Shown here: positions 44,506 to 53,220 of the stretch, in pieces
Layout: each line of letters begins with the position of its first letter
How positions within the stretch are numbered: the first letter of the stretch is position 1
NCBI RefSeq assembly: GCF_025717605.1
Contig: NZ_JAJIRQ010000002.1
Span: 329,884 to 393,883 of the forward strand
Source of the DNA: Paucibacter sp. TC2R-5
GTDB taxonomy: Bacteria > Pseudomonadota > Gammaproteobacteria > Burkholderiales > Burkholderiaceae_C
Direction of reading: 5' to 3'
Length of the DNA stretch: 64,000 nt
Position numbers and translations under genes: made by a program
The notes under the pieces: generated by a model
Told to the model about the DNA's origin: nothing
Database searches by the model: none
Seen by the model: the letters and a program-made list of their open reading frames with translations, nothing else

Positions 44506-45297
44506 TCAAGGCGGGGCCGCAAACACATCAATCAAGAGCTGCGGATCAAAACGCGCCGGCTCTCCTTTGCGCAGATGGCCGCGGGCATTGCAAATGACCC
44601 GGGTACGGCCTTCGGCATGGGTCACTTCGTAATCGTTCTGACAGTGCAGATGGCCGTGCAACCAAAGGCGCGCCTGGGTGAACAAGGCCTCGTCATCATT
44701 GCAAAAGCTGGCGGTACCCGGCTGCTTTCCATAGCGCGGATCGGCGCTGCGCAAGCTGGGCGCAAAGTGAGTGATCACCACCGTAGCATCCCAGTCGGTC
44801 GAGGCATCGCCGAGGGCCAGTTCTTGCGTCAGCCAGTCGCGGCAAACCAGGGCTTGCGCTCTCACCGCCTCCGCATCAAAAGGCGTGCCGTCGCGGGATG
44901 CTGCCATCACACGCTGAAAGTAGCTGGCCGCACGCATGGACCGGGCGCGCTCCTTCTCGCCAAACACGTCAAAGTCGCTCCAGCGCGTGCTGCCGACAAA
45001 GCGTACACGCCGCCCTTGGGCATCTGCCCGCACGCAGCGGGCGTCGTCAAGCATGGTGAAACCAAGCTGATCAGATAGCGCGAGCAGCCCGGCCCGGGCT
45101 GCGTCGAAATCACGCCCGTCGTATTCATGATTGCCGGGCACGAACAGCACCGGCACCGGCCAGTCCCGAAACAGCTGCAAGCCGCGCCAAGTGCTGTCGA
45201 CGTCACCGGCCAGCACCAGCAGTTCGGCACCTCGGGCAGGTTCAGGCACAAAGGCTTCGGTCTCCAGATGGAGATCCGACAGGAGTTGGATACGCAA
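44506..45297 (-). CDS. Calcineurin-like metallophosphoesterase
   Basis: A 263-residue phosphoesterase with the di-metal motifs LLSDLHLE (D-x-H), LAGDVDS (GD), VPGNHEYDG (GNHE), VVITHFAPS and WLHGHLH (GHxH). The substrate could be a nucleotide, phosphoprotein or phospholipid and cannot be inferred. The start appears to be a TTG at 45297, since an in-frame TGA lies just upstream and the motif-bearing N-terminus begins there. It follows a YecA-family gene on the same strand after 60 bases. Confidence 0.88.
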   Translation of the reverse strand: MRIQLLSDLHLETEAFVPEPARGAELLVLAGDVDSTWRGLQLFRDWPVPVLFVPGNHEYDGRDFDAARAGLLALSDQLGFTMLDDARCVRADAQGRRVRFVGSTRWSDFDVFGEKERARSMRAASYFQRVMAASRDGTPFDAEAVRAQALVCRDWLTQELALGDASTDWDATVVITHFAPSLRSADPRYGKQPGTASFCNDDEALFTQARLWLHGHLHCQNDYEVTHAEGRTRVICNARGHLRKGEPARFDPQLLIDVFAAPP

Positions 45298-45357
45298 AGT
45301 GCTATTCAGTCAGTGGCGAACAACATTCGCCTTGGAACGCCGCCCGGCCGCGACGAG

Positions 45358-46116
45358 CTAATTGGCGCCGTGGCACTGCTTGTACTTGCGGCCCGAGCCG
45401 CAATGGCAAGGGTCATTGCGGCCGAGCTTGGGGCCTTCGCGGCGCAGGGTTTCGACGTGATAGCGCTGCGCTTGAGTCAGATCGCAGAGATCGGCCACGG
45501 TGACGACCAATTCTTCGACGGCCTCGTCAATGTCCTTCAGAGGATGCTCACGATCCAGCGTGGCCACTACTTCACGCTCTTCGTCGGTTTCTGCCGGCAA
45601 ATGGCGGTATAGGCGCGCCAGCGAGGCCATCACCGCATCGTCGGTCATATCCATCAACTCGGGGAAGCACAGCGCAGCGTGTTGGAAACCCGCGACCCAA
45701 GGCATCAAGGTGCGCGAGATCAGGCTCATGCCTTCATAGGTTTCACGCGCCTGCTTCGCCTCGGCGTCTTCGCCCTCGGGGATGGCTTCGGGCTCGGTGG
45801 GCTCCTCAAGGTCCAGAACCACCGGGTCAAACCAACCGTCCTCCACCATCTGCCGATTCAGCGCGTTATGCCGGCGCTCCACCAATTCACGCACACGCGC
45901 CAGCCACACCGGGTCGACATCTTCAGGCAAGAGGCCGCCGTCATAGTCGAAGATATTGGGCAACCATTCGTCCACCTCAATCAAGCGCGGCTGCACCAAC
46001 ACGCAGCACAGATAGCCATCCAACATGGAGGCATCCAACGCTTGCAGCGGCGCGGGCGTGGTGGCGAGAAGTTCGTCGAGTTCAAAGAACTCGGAATCGG
46101 TCAGGTCAATGCTCAT
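45358..46116 (-). CDS. YecA-family protein with C-terminal SEC-C zinc motif
   Basis: A 252-residue protein with a YecA/UPF0149 domain ([77 protein letters not shown]) and a terminal SEC-C motif, [19 protein letters not shown], the same kind of zinc knuckle as at the SecA C-terminus. SEC-C modules can bind SecB or ribosomes. It is a paralogue of 37252-38157, which lacks SEC-C. Its start is 34 bases from the stop of the LysR gene upstream on the same strand. Confidence 0.9.
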   Translation of the reverse strand: MSIDLTDSEFFELDELLATTPAPLQALDASMLDGYLCCVLVQPRLIEVDEWLPNIFDYDGGLLPEDVDPVWLARVRELVERRHNALNRQMVEDGWFDPVVLDLEEPTEPEAIPEGEDAEAKQARETYEGMSLISRTLMPWVAGFQHAALCFPELMDMTDDAVMASLARLYRHLPAETDEEREVVATLDREHPLKDIDEAVEELVVTVADLCDLTQAQRYHVETLRREGPKLGRNDPCHCGSGRKYKQCHGAN

Positions 46117-46149
46117 CCCGCAATTGTCGCCTCAGTTGGCGCTGCAACG

Positions 46150-47097
46150 CTAGTCTTGGCGCGCTTGTGCACGGCGTGCAGCTTCAATCAGACGTTCACG
46201 CATCCATTGCTGGGCGCTACGGCTTTCGCTGCGCAGATGCCAAAGCATGTCCACATGCACCTTGGCCAGTGGCACCGGCAGCGGGCGCTCGATCAGCTGC
46301 GCCTGGTAACCGGTCGCCTCCACAAACGAGGCCGGCAAGACCGTCAACAGGTCCGAGCGGGTGACCACCCGCCCGGCGGTAAAGAATTGATTGACCGTCA
46401 GCACAATGCGCCGACTGCGGCTCATAGCGTTCAGCGCTTCATCGACAAAGCCATGCGGCCGGCCGGAAAAGCTGACGAGCAAATGATGGGCTGCACAAAA
46501 AGCATCTAAGTCCAGGGCTTGGTGCTCCAAAGGGTGGCCGCGCCGCATCACGCAGACATATTCACTGTCGTAAAGCCGGTACTGACGGATGACCGACTGG
46601 CCGCCTTGCGCCCGCAACGCCGCCACCGCACCGGGGAAATAGCCCACCGCGAAGTCGGCTTCGCCTTGGTCGAGCAAGCCGCGTGGGTCGCGCGTGCTCA
46701 GCGGCAGCACATGCACATTGGCCACTGCGCGAGCTTCCTCGAGCTGCGCAATCAGTGGCGGCAACAACAAGGCGGCGGTCGCGTCGGCCATCGCAATCCG
46801 AAAGGTATAGGCCTCGGTCTCGGGTTGGAACTCCCCTGGCGAGAACAGCGCCTGCAGGCGCTGCAGAATCAGCTGCACCTCGGGCCACATGCCCTCTGCC
46901 CGCGAAGTCGGCTTCATGCCAAAGGCTTGGCGCACAAACAAATCCTCGCCCATTGCCTCGCGCAAACGCTTCAAGGCATGGCTGACGGCCGGTTGCGTCA
47001 TAGCCAGACGAGCCGCCGCACGGGTCAGGCTGCGCTCCGCCATCACCGCGTCAAACACCTTCAGCAGGTTCAGATCAAGATTGCGAAAGTTCACCAT
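46150..47097 (-). CDS. LysR-family transcriptional regulator (NodD-like subgroup)
   Basis: A 315-residue regulator whose start, NFRNLDLNLLKVFDAVMAER followed by SLTRAAARLAMTQPAVSHAL, is typical of the NodD/LeuO-like subgroup. The effector domain has FRIAMADATAALLLPPLIAQLE. It is divergent from a small gene at 47227, with an AT-rich gap that includes a palindrome. The target may be the small gene or itself; nothing else nearby suggests an inducer. Confidence 0.92.
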   Translation of the reverse strand: MVNFRNLDLNLLKVFDAVMAERSLTRAAARLAMTQPAVSHALKRLREAMGEDLFVRQAFGMKPTSRAEGMWPEVQLILQRLQALFSPGEFQPETEAYTFRIAMADATAALLLPPLIAQLEEARAVANVHVLPLSTRDPRGLLDQGEADFAVGYFPGAVAALRAQGGQSVIRQYRLYDSEYVCVMRRGHPLEHQALDLDAFCAAHHLLVSFSGRPHGFVDEALNAMSRSRRIVLTVNQFFTAGRVVTRSDLLTVLPASFVEATGYQAQLIERPLPVPLAKVHVDMLWHLRSESRSAQQWMRERLIEAARRAQARQD

Positions 47098-47106
47098 TCG
47101 CCCCTA

Positions 47107-47127
47107 GATATACAGATTTTTTATATC
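47107..47127. promoter_or_regulatory. GATATA-N9-TATATC inverted repeat in LysR gap
   Basis: Perfect 6-base arms with a 9-base spacer lie 10 bases upstream of the LysR start (47097) on the minus strand. The form fits LysR-type operators (T-N11-A), and the position over the regulator's own promoter suggests autoregulation. Confidence 0.35.
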
Positions 47128-47226
47128 TTCGATTCAAACAATTCATTTGTCGACACCTAGGGTTTACCCGATAATGCCGCATCGGCTCAAAAAGCCCCCA
47201 AACACACATACAAGCAGGAATTCGCC

Positions 47227-47463
47227 ATGAGCGTCGCAAGCCAAACTTTCGGTATCCCCCTAGCGCGCAACATCCGCCACGGCGGCTCGTTCACATCCAT
47301 CGGCGCGCGCCTGTGGATGAATGTGATCACTTCGGTCAAAGCTCGCTTGGCCGTGGCCGCTGAAGCGCGTGCCGAACGCGAACTGCTGGCCTTGGCCCAG
47401 CAGTACGAAGTCAGCATGCCTTCGTTTGCCGCCGAGTTGCGCGCCGCCAACTGCCGCCGCTGA
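47227..47463 (+). CDS. Small hypothetical protein
   Basis: A 78-residue product with an amphipathic helical C-terminal half (AEARAERELLALAQQYEVSM) and basic end (AANCRR). It recalls short DUF1127-like proteins but I cannot assign it. A strong terminator begins 15 bases after the stop, which supports a real transcription unit. It is divergent from a LysR gene with 129 bases between starts. AGGAA lies about 6 bases before the ATG. Confidence 0.65.
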   Translation: MSVASQTFGIPLARNIRHGGSFTSIGARLWMNVITSVKARLAVAAEARAERELLALAQQYEVSMPSFAAELRAANCRR

Positions 47464-47477
47464 AACATCGAGACGAA

Positions 47478-47507
47478 AAAAAGCCCGCTTTTTCAAGCGG
47501 GCTTTTT
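47478..47507. terminator. Bidirectional rho-independent terminator
   Basis: AAAAAGCCCGCTT (47478-47490) and its exact reverse complement (47495-47507) form a 13-bp stem around TTTC, with the T-rich arm end on the plus strand and the A-run giving a T-tract on the minus strand. It serves the small gene at 47227 and, from the other side, pckG. Confidence 0.92.
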
Positions 47508-47595
47508 GCTGGTCGGTACTCGCTGTCGATCTCAAGCCACTCAATCAGTTGGGGCCCGAGCTTGCCGGCTACGGCAAGGTCCGGCCCGCAAGGCC

Positions 47596-49464
47596 TTACT
47601 CCTTGCTCAAACGAGCTTCGATCTTCAGCTTGGTCGCTGGCAGTTCCGACGGCAAGTGATAGGCCAACTGCTGAAACAGCTCCTCGTGCAGCTTCATCTC
47701 CACACCCCAGGCCGCCTTGTCGATATGGGTGGTGATATTGAACTGCTCTTGCGTGAAATCCAGGCCGCTCCAGTTGATGTCTTGATAACGCGGCGTGAGG
47801 CCAAAGGCGTGCTCCTCGCCTGCTCCGGTGCCTTCGACCCGGTCCAGCATCCACTTCAAGACGCGCATATTCTCGCCATAGCCGGGCCAGACAAACTTGC
47901 CGTCCGCGCCCTTGCGGAACCAGTTGACGCAGTAAATCTTGGGCAGCTTGGCGCCGCTGGCTGACAGCTTGGCACCCATGTCCAGCCAATGCTGGAAATA
48001 GTCGCTCATGTTGTAGCCCATGAAAGGCAGCATGGCAAAAGGATCGCGACGCACCACGCCTTGTTGGCCGGCTGCCGCAGCGGTGGTTTCCGAGCCCATG
48101 GTGGCGGCCATGTAGACGCCTTCCACCCAGTCGCGTGCCTCCGTCACCAGCGGCACGGTCGTTGAGCGACGGCCGCCGAAGATGAAAGCGTCAATCGGCA
48201 CACCGGCTGGGTTGTCCCAATCAGCGTCCAGCGCCGGGTTGTTGATCGCCGAGACAGTAAAGCGCGCATTCGGATGCGCTGCTTTGGCCCCAGTTTCCTT
48301 GGCAATGGCCGGTGTCCAGTCCTTGCCCTGCCAGTCGATCAGATGGGCCGGCGGCGTGTCGGTCATGCCTTCCCACCAGACATCACCGTCATCGGTCAGC
48401 GCAACGTTGGTGAAGATCACGTCCTTGTTCAAACTGGCCATGCAGTTGAAGTTGGTCAGCGTGTTGGTGCCGGGCGCAACGCCGAAATAGCCGGCTTCAG
48501 GGTTGATCGCGTAGAGGCGACCATCAGCAGCGGGCTTGATCCAGGCGATGTCGTCACCAATCGTGGTGACCTTCCAGCCTTCGAAAGCCGCCGGCGGGAT
48601 CAGCATCGAAAAGTTGGTCTTGCCGCAGGCGCTCGGGAAAGCCGCCGCGAAATGGTATTTCTTGCCCTCGGGCGAAGTGACACCCAAGATCAACATATGC
48701 TCGGCCAGCCAGCCTTGGTCACGACCCATGGTCGAGGCGATGCGCAAGGCGAAACACTTTTTGCCCAGCAAGGCGTTGCCGCCGTAGCCGGAGCCATAGG
48801 ACCAGATTTCGCGCGTCTCGGGGAAGTGCACGATGTACTTGGTCTGGTTACAGGGCCACTTCACGTCGGCCTGGCCGGCTTCCAGCGGAGCGGCCACGGT
48901 ATGCACACAAGGCACAAAAGTACCGTCAGCACCCAGCACATCGAGCACCGGGCGGCCCATGCGCGTCATCGTGCGCATATTGACGGCTACATAGGGGCTG
49001 TCCGACAACTCAACACCAATATGCGCAATCGGCGAGCCCAGCGGCCCCATGCTGAAAGGCACAACATAGAGCGTGCGGCCACGCATACAACCCTTGAACA
49101 GCGCCTTGTCGCCGGTTTGCAAAAGGCTGCGCATTTCGGCAGGAGCCATCCAGTTATTGGTCGGGCCGGCATCTTCCTTTTTGGCCGAGCAAATATAGGT
49201 GCGGTCTTCGACGCGCGCCACATCGCTGGGGTCGCTGCAAGCCAGATAGCTGTTGGCCCGCTTGGCCGGATTAAGTTTCTTGAATGTACCTGCGCTCACC
49301 AATTGGGTGCATAAGCGGTCGTATTCGGCTTGGCTGCCGTCACACCAGTACACATCGCGGGCCTGCGTCAGCGCGGCAATCTCGGCCACCCAGCCAATCA
49401 GGCGCTGGTGTTTCACATAAGCTGGCACATTCAAGCGCAGCCCTTCCATCACGGGTTGGTTCAT
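47596..49464 (-). CDS. pckG: Phosphoenolpyruvate carboxykinase (GTP)
   Basis: A 622-residue GTP-dependent PEPCK that converts oxaloacetate and GTP to phosphoenolpyruvate, GDP and CO2, the first committed step of gluconeogenesis. The kinase P-loop with its reactive cysteine, [16 protein letters not shown], the metal-binding GDDIAWI, the [12 protein letters not shown] block and the C-terminal [20 protein letters not shown] segment are all present. The ATG at 49464 has GAAGGAA 6 bases before it; the open frame continues a few codons upstream but the family N-terminus fits this start. It faces the bidirectional terminator. Confidence 0.97.
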   Translation of the reverse strand: MNQPVMEGLRLNVPAYVKHQRLIGWVAEIAALTQARDVYWCDGSQAEYDRLCTQLVSAGTFKKLNPAKRANSYLACSDPSDVARVEDRTYICSAKKEDAGPTNNWMAPAEMRSLLQTGDKALFKGCMRGRTLYVVPFSMGPLGSPIAHIGVELSDSPYVAVNMRTMTRMGRPVLDVLGADGTFVPCVHTVAAPLEAGQADVKWPCNQTKYIVHFPETREIWSYGSGYGGNALLGKKCFALRIASTMGRDQGWLAEHMLILGVTSPEGKKYHFAAAFPSACGKTNFSMLIPPAAFEGWKVTTIGDDIAWIKPAADGRLYAINPEAGYFGVAPGTNTLTNFNCMASLNKDVIFTNVALTDDGDVWWEGMTDTPPAHLIDWQGKDWTPAIAKETGAKAAHPNARFTVSAINNPALDADWDNPAGVPIDAFIFGGRRSTTVPLVTEARDWVEGVYMAATMGSETTAAAAGQQGVVRRDPFAMLPFMGYNMSDYFQHWLDMGAKLSASGAKLPKIYCVNWFRKGADGKFVWPGYGENMRVLKWMLDRVEGTGAGEEHAFGLTPRYQDINWSGLDFTQEQFNITTHIDKAAWGVEMKLHEELFQQLAYHLPSELPATKLKIEARLSKE

Positions 49465-49640
49465 CGTCGTTCCTTCAATATAAAAGCAGAATTTGGTCAA
49501 GCTCGTAGGCGATCACTAACTTACTTTGTGAACACCAGCCTCGGGCTTGACCGAATGCCGCTGCGATATCAGCGCCGACTCGGCCGCAAGGCTTCTGAAA
49601 ACACCCATCAGCCGCCTCCATGTGCAATTGTCACCTCAAT

Positions 49641-49676
49641 GTAACCATGCCGTAACTTACGGAGAACCCGTGGTTA
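49641..49676. promoter_or_regulatory. Nested inverted repeats between pckG and MOSC gene
   Basis: CCGTAA-C-TTACGG (49650-49662) is a perfect palindrome, flanked by TAACCA (49642-49647) and TGGTTA (49671-49676), giving a nested two-stem structure. It lies about 180 bases upstream of pckG and 76 bases upstream of the MOSC gene in a 287-base gap with no gene. It could be an operator for either gene. Confidence 0.35.
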
Positions 49677-49751
49677 TGCATTTGCAGAATGAAGTCATGC
49701 CGGGTCGGGCTCGCGCGGCAAAGGGGCGCGACTTTTGTCACACTCCACGCC

Positions 49752-50324
49752 ATGAAACTGATCAGCATCAATATCGCCTCGGCCCAAACCCTGCAGACCT
49801 TGGACGGTCAAACCGTGCAAAGCGGGATTCGAAAGCGCGCGCACAGTGGCCCGCTTGAAGTGGGGCCACTGGGCCTCAAGGGGGACGAGCAGGCTGACCT
49901 GAGCGTGCACGGCGGCCTCTCCAAAGCCGTCTACGCCTACCCCAGCGAGCACTACGCGTTCTGGCAAACCGTGCGGGCGCAGGCCAAGGTGGCGGATTGG
50001 GACGAGGCGCTGGCGCCCGGCGCCATGGGCGAGAACTTGACGCTGACCGGGCTGCTGGAGAAAGACGTATGGATCGGCGATCGCCTGCGCTTCGCCGGCT
50101 GCGAGCTGCTGGTCAGCGAGCCGCGTTACCCCTGCTTCAAGTTCAACGCGGTGATGGGCTTCAACAAGGCGGTCAAGCTGATGAGCGAAAGCGCCTGGTG
50201 TGGCTTTTACTTGGCGGTGCAGCAAGCCGGGTCTATCGAGGCCGGCAAGCCCTTTGAGCTGCTTGCCGGCCCGCGGGAGGTGACGATCACCGAGCTGTTC
50301 CGCGCCAAGATGCGGCGCGGCTGA
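49752..50324 (+). CDS. MOSC-domain protein (YiiM-like)
   Basis: A 190-residue MOSC domain protein. Visible: GIRKRAHSGPLEVGPLGLKG, then DEQADLSVHGGLSKAVYAYP, ENLTLTGLLEKDVWIGDRL, and the conserved Cys region EPRYPCFKFNA. MOSC proteins bind the molybdenum cofactor and carry sulfur; YiiM-like members reduce N-hydroxylated bases such as 6-N-hydroxylaminopurine with an electron donor. The ATG at 49752 starts directly at the family N-terminus (MKLISIN). It converges with the OYE gene over 18 bases. Confidence 0.92.
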   Translation: MKLISINIASAQTLQTLDGQTVQSGIRKRAHSGPLEVGPLGLKGDEQADLSVHGGLSKAVYAYPSEHYAFWQTVRAQAKVADWDEALAPGAMGENLTLTGLLEKDVWIGDRLRFAGCELLVSEPRYPCFKFNAVMGFNKAVKLMSESAWCGFYLAVQQAGSIEAGKPFELLAGPREVTITELFRAKMRRG

Positions 50325-50342
50325 GAGGGGCCTTCACCGCCA

Positions 50343-51416
50343 TCAAAGGATCGGGTAGTCGGTGTAACCCGCCGGCCCGCCGCCGTACAGCGTCGTGCGC
50401 TCCAGCGGCTGCAGTTCCGCATTCAGGCGCAGGCGACGCACCAGATCGGGGTTGGAGATGAAATCGCGCCCAAACGCAACCATGTCGGCGCGGCCCTCGG
50501 CCACCGCCTTCAAGGCCATCTCGCGGCTGTAGCCGTTGTTGACTATCCAGGGGCCGCCAAAGCGCTCGCGCATGGCCGCATAGTCAAACGGCGTGGCATC
50601 GCGCGGACCGCCGGTCTGGCCCTCCACCACATGCAAAAACGCCAGCCCCAAGGGCGCGAGCCGCTCGGCCACATGGTTGTAGAGCGCTTGCACCTGGGAG
50701 TCACAGCCGGCGGGCGTGCTGGCCAAATTGACCGGGCTCAGGCGTAAGCCGCTGCGGCCCGCCCCAATCGCGCCGGCCACCGCCGTCATCACCTCGACCA
50801 CGAAGCGGGCGCGGTTTGCTATCGAGCCGCCATAGGCGTCCACCCGATCATTGATGCTGTCGTGCAAAAACTGGTCGATCAAATAGCTGTTGGCGCCGTG
50901 TACCTCGACCGCATCAAAGCCCGCATCCATCGCGCAACGCGCCGCGTGGGCGAACTGCTGCACCACGCCGCCCACCTCGGCCGTGCTCAGTGCGCGCGGC
51001 GTGGACAAGGGCTTGAGGCCGGTGGGCGTGCGCGAATTGCCGCTCGCAGCACGCGCCGTTGACGACACCGGCGCGGCGCCACCGGGCTGAAAGTCGCAAT
51101 GTGAGACGCGCCCGACATGCCAGAGCTGGGCTGCGATCTTGCCGCCTGCCGCGTGTACCGCGTCGGTGATGCGGTGCCAGCCCGCCACTTGCTCGGGCGT
51201 ATGTATTCCCGGCGTGTCGAAGTAGCCCTGCCCTTGCTCGCAAATTTGCGTGCCTTCGCTGATGATCAGCCCGGCGCTGGCGCGCTGACGGTAGTACTCG
51301 ACCATCAAGTCATTGGGCACCAAACCCGGCGCGCGGCTGCGCGTCAGCGGCGCCATGACGATACGGTTGGTGAGCGACAAATCGCCGATTTGGATGGGGT
51401 CGAAAAGGCTTGGCAT
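50343..51416 (-). CDS. Old-yellow-enzyme family alkene reductase (NemA-like)
   Basis: A 357-residue FMN oxidoreductase of the OYE family that reduces activated C=C bonds or nitro groups with NAD(P)H. Features: LFDPIQIGDLSLTNRIVMAP at the start, LWHVGRVSH, HGANSYLIDQFLHDSINDR with the His/Asn substrate pair, and AFGRDFISNPDLVRRL near the end. Length is normal for bacterial N-ethylmaleimide reductase-like enzymes. It is divergent from rlmJ with 158 bases between starts. Confidence 0.95.
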   Translation of the reverse strand: MPSLFDPIQIGDLSLTNRIVMAPLTRSRAPGLVPNDLMVEYYRQRASAGLIISEGTQICEQGQGYFDTPGIHTPEQVAGWHRITDAVHAAGGKIAAQLWHVGRVSHCDFQPGGAAPVSSTARAASGNSRTPTGLKPLSTPRALSTAEVGGVVQQFAHAARCAMDAGFDAVEVHGANSYLIDQFLHDSINDRVDAYGGSIANRARFVVEVMTAVAGAIGAGRSGLRLSPVNLASTPAGCDSQVQALYNHVAERLAPLGLAFLHVVEGQTGGPRDATPFDYAAMRERFGGPWIVNNGYSREMALKAVAEGRADMVAFGRDFISNPDLVRRLRLNAELQPLERTTLYGGGPAGYTDYPIL

Positions 51417-51574
51417 TGAATTGGCTTGGTTCGCAAAAGCGTAGAGCCTAGCCGGATTTCATTTCAGACCCCGAATTCGGCTGCCTAGTCGCCGACGCGG
51501 CCCGACGTGACTCAAAACCTTTGAATTTGGCCGTTCGGCGGTCGCGGCGGAGCCGCACAGCCTAAAATTCACCC

Positions 51575-52432
51575 ATGCTCGCTTACAGACACGCCTTCCA
51601 CGCCGGTAACCATGCCGATGTTCTCAAACACCTGATCTTGACGCAGGTGCTTCGCTATATGGGAGAGAAAGACAAGCCTTACACCCTGGTCGACACCCAT
51701 GCCGGCGCCGGCGGGTATTCGATTGAAGGCCAGTACGCGCAGAAAAAAGGCGAGTACGTGCACGGCGTTTCACGCCTTTGGGATGCCAAAGACCTGCCCG
51801 AACCGCTCGCCAACTATATGGACTTGGTGAGAGCCTTCAACACCGACGGGCAGTTGCGCCAATACCCAGGCTCGCCCGGGATTGCCAACTTGATCATGCG
51901 CGAAGAAGACCGGCTGCGTGTGCATGAGTTGCACCCGACCGATTTCCGCATTCTCGAAACCTATCTCTCCACCCGCCCCAACACCCAGGTCAGTGACAAA
52001 GACGGTTTCGCCGCGCTGCGCGCCGAGCTGCCGCCACCGTCGCGGCGCGGGGTGGTCCTGATGGACCCGTCCTATGAGTTGAAGACCGACTACGCCAAGG
52101 TCTTGACGGCTGTGCGCGAGGGGCTTGAGCGCTTCGCCGATGGCGTGTTCTTGATTTGGTACCCGCAGTTGCAACTGCTGGAATCGGCCCAGTTGGCCCA
52201 GCGCCTCAAGGCCGCCGCGGACGCCAGCGCCAAAAAGGGTTGGCTGCACGTGCGCCTGACGGTGCAACAGCAGTCCGATATCCGAGGCTTTGGCATGTTA
52301 GGCAGCGGCATGTTCGTGATCAACCCGCCCTTCACCCTGCACGACGATCTGCAGGCCTGCATGCCTTACCTGGTTGACAAGCTCGGCCAGTATGACGGTG
52401 CTAACTTCTTGCTGGAGCAGCGCAGCCCCTGA
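51575..52432 (+). CDS. rlmJ: 23S rRNA (adenine(2030)-N6)-methyltransferase
   Basis: A 285-residue SAM-dependent methyltransferase of the RlmJ family, which methylates A2030 of 23S rRNA. The N-terminus LAYRHAFHAGNHADVLKHL is diagnostic, followed by LVDTHAGAGGYS (SAM site) and the catalytic block LMDPSYELKTDYAKV (DPPY-like, here DPSY). The end, SGMFVINPPFTL, also fits. A terminator follows 6 bases after the stop. Confidence 0.95.
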   Translation: MLAYRHAFHAGNHADVLKHLILTQVLRYMGEKDKPYTLVDTHAGAGGYSIEGQYAQKKGEYVHGVSRLWDAKDLPEPLANYMDLVRAFNTDGQLRQYPGSPGIANLIMREEDRLRVHELHPTDFRILETYLSTRPNTQVSDKDGFAALRAELPPPSRRGVVLMDPSYELKTDYAKVLTAVREGLERFADGVFLIWYPQLQLLESAQLAQRLKAAADASAKKGWLHVRLTVQQQSDIRGFGMLGSGMFVINPPFTLHDDLQACMPYLVDKLGQYDGANFLLEQRSP

Positions 52433-52438
52433 GATGGC

Positions 52439-52461
52439 AAGCCCGCCAAACGCGGGCTTTT
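52439..52461 (+). terminator. Rho-independent terminator after rlmJ
   Basis: AAGCCCGC (52439-52446) and GCGGGCTT (52452-52459) form an 8-bp stem with a 5-base loop, followed by a short T-run. It closes the rlmJ unit before the CAAX-protease-like gene. Confidence 0.82.
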
Positions 52462-52538
52462 ACTGCTGGGCTTGTCATCAATTCAAGGTAGGCTTGCGGC
52501 CTCTTACGCTCTAAACGGCTGCCGCCCGCAAGACCACG

Positions 52539-53207
52539 ATGAATCTCAGCCCCGCCGCCCTGGCACGCGCCATTCCCTTTGCCGCCTTTATGGCTCTGTT
52601 GGCCCTGCGGGGCTTCTTGCCGGAAAGCAAGCACATTGACCCGCGCTATGTTTACGGCGTCAGCGTCTTGGTGGTCGGCGGCTTGTTGGCCTGGTTCTGG
52701 CTCGACTATGGCGAGTTGGCCCGCCAAAACCTACCCAGCCGGCGTGAGCTGATCTGGAGCGTGTTGGTCGGCATCGTGGTCTTCGTGCTCTGGATCAATC
52801 TTGACGCGCCATGGATGCAACTCGGCGAGCCCACCGCCAGCTTCTTGCCCTTGGATGAACAGGGGCGCTTGATGTGGCCCTTGATCGCGCTGCGCTGGTG
52901 CGGTGCTGCCTTGATCGTGCCGGTGATGGAGGAGCTGTTCTGGCGCAGCTTTTTGATGCGCTGGATTGAGAGCCCCAAGTTCGAAACCGTGGACCCCCAC
53001 CGCGTGGGCATCAAGGCCATCGTGCTTTCGACCTTTGTCTTCATGCTGGCCCACACCTTGTGGCTGGGCGCGGTCGTCGCGGGTCTGGCTTACGCATGGC
53101 TTTATGTGCGCACCGGCAAGCTGTGGACGGCCGTGATCGCGCACGCCGTGACCAATGGCGTGCTGGGCATCTGGGTCGTCAAGACCGGCCAATGGCAATT
53201 CTGGTAA
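52539..53207 (+). CDS. CAAX-protease-related membrane protein of exosortase systems
   Basis: A 222-residue protein with about seven membrane helices and the CPBP (CAAX-type/Abi) intramembrane protease motifs: VMEELFWRSFLMRWIE (EE-x3-R type), FMLAHTLWLG (His) and VIAHAVTNGVLGIWV (HxxxN). Its style and length match the CAAX prenyl protease-related family (recalled as TIGR03008) that accompanies PEP-CTERM/exosortase loci, which fits the four PEP-CTERM proteins in this window. No exosortase gene is adjacent. It ends 13 bases before the LplT-like transporter, so they are probably co-transcribed. Confidence 0.85.
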   Translation: MNLSPAALARAIPFAAFMALLALRGFLPESKHIDPRYVYGVSVLVVGGLLAWFWLDYGELARQNLPSRRELIWSVLVGIVVFVLWINLDAPWMQLGEPTASFLPLDEQGRLMWPLIALRWCGAALIVPVMEELFWRSFLMRWIESPKFETVDPHRVGIKAIVLSTFVFMLAHTLWLGAVVAGLAYAWLYVRTGKLWTAVIAHAVTNGVLGIWVVKTGQWQFW

Positions 53208-53220
53208 AGCAAGCTAATCA

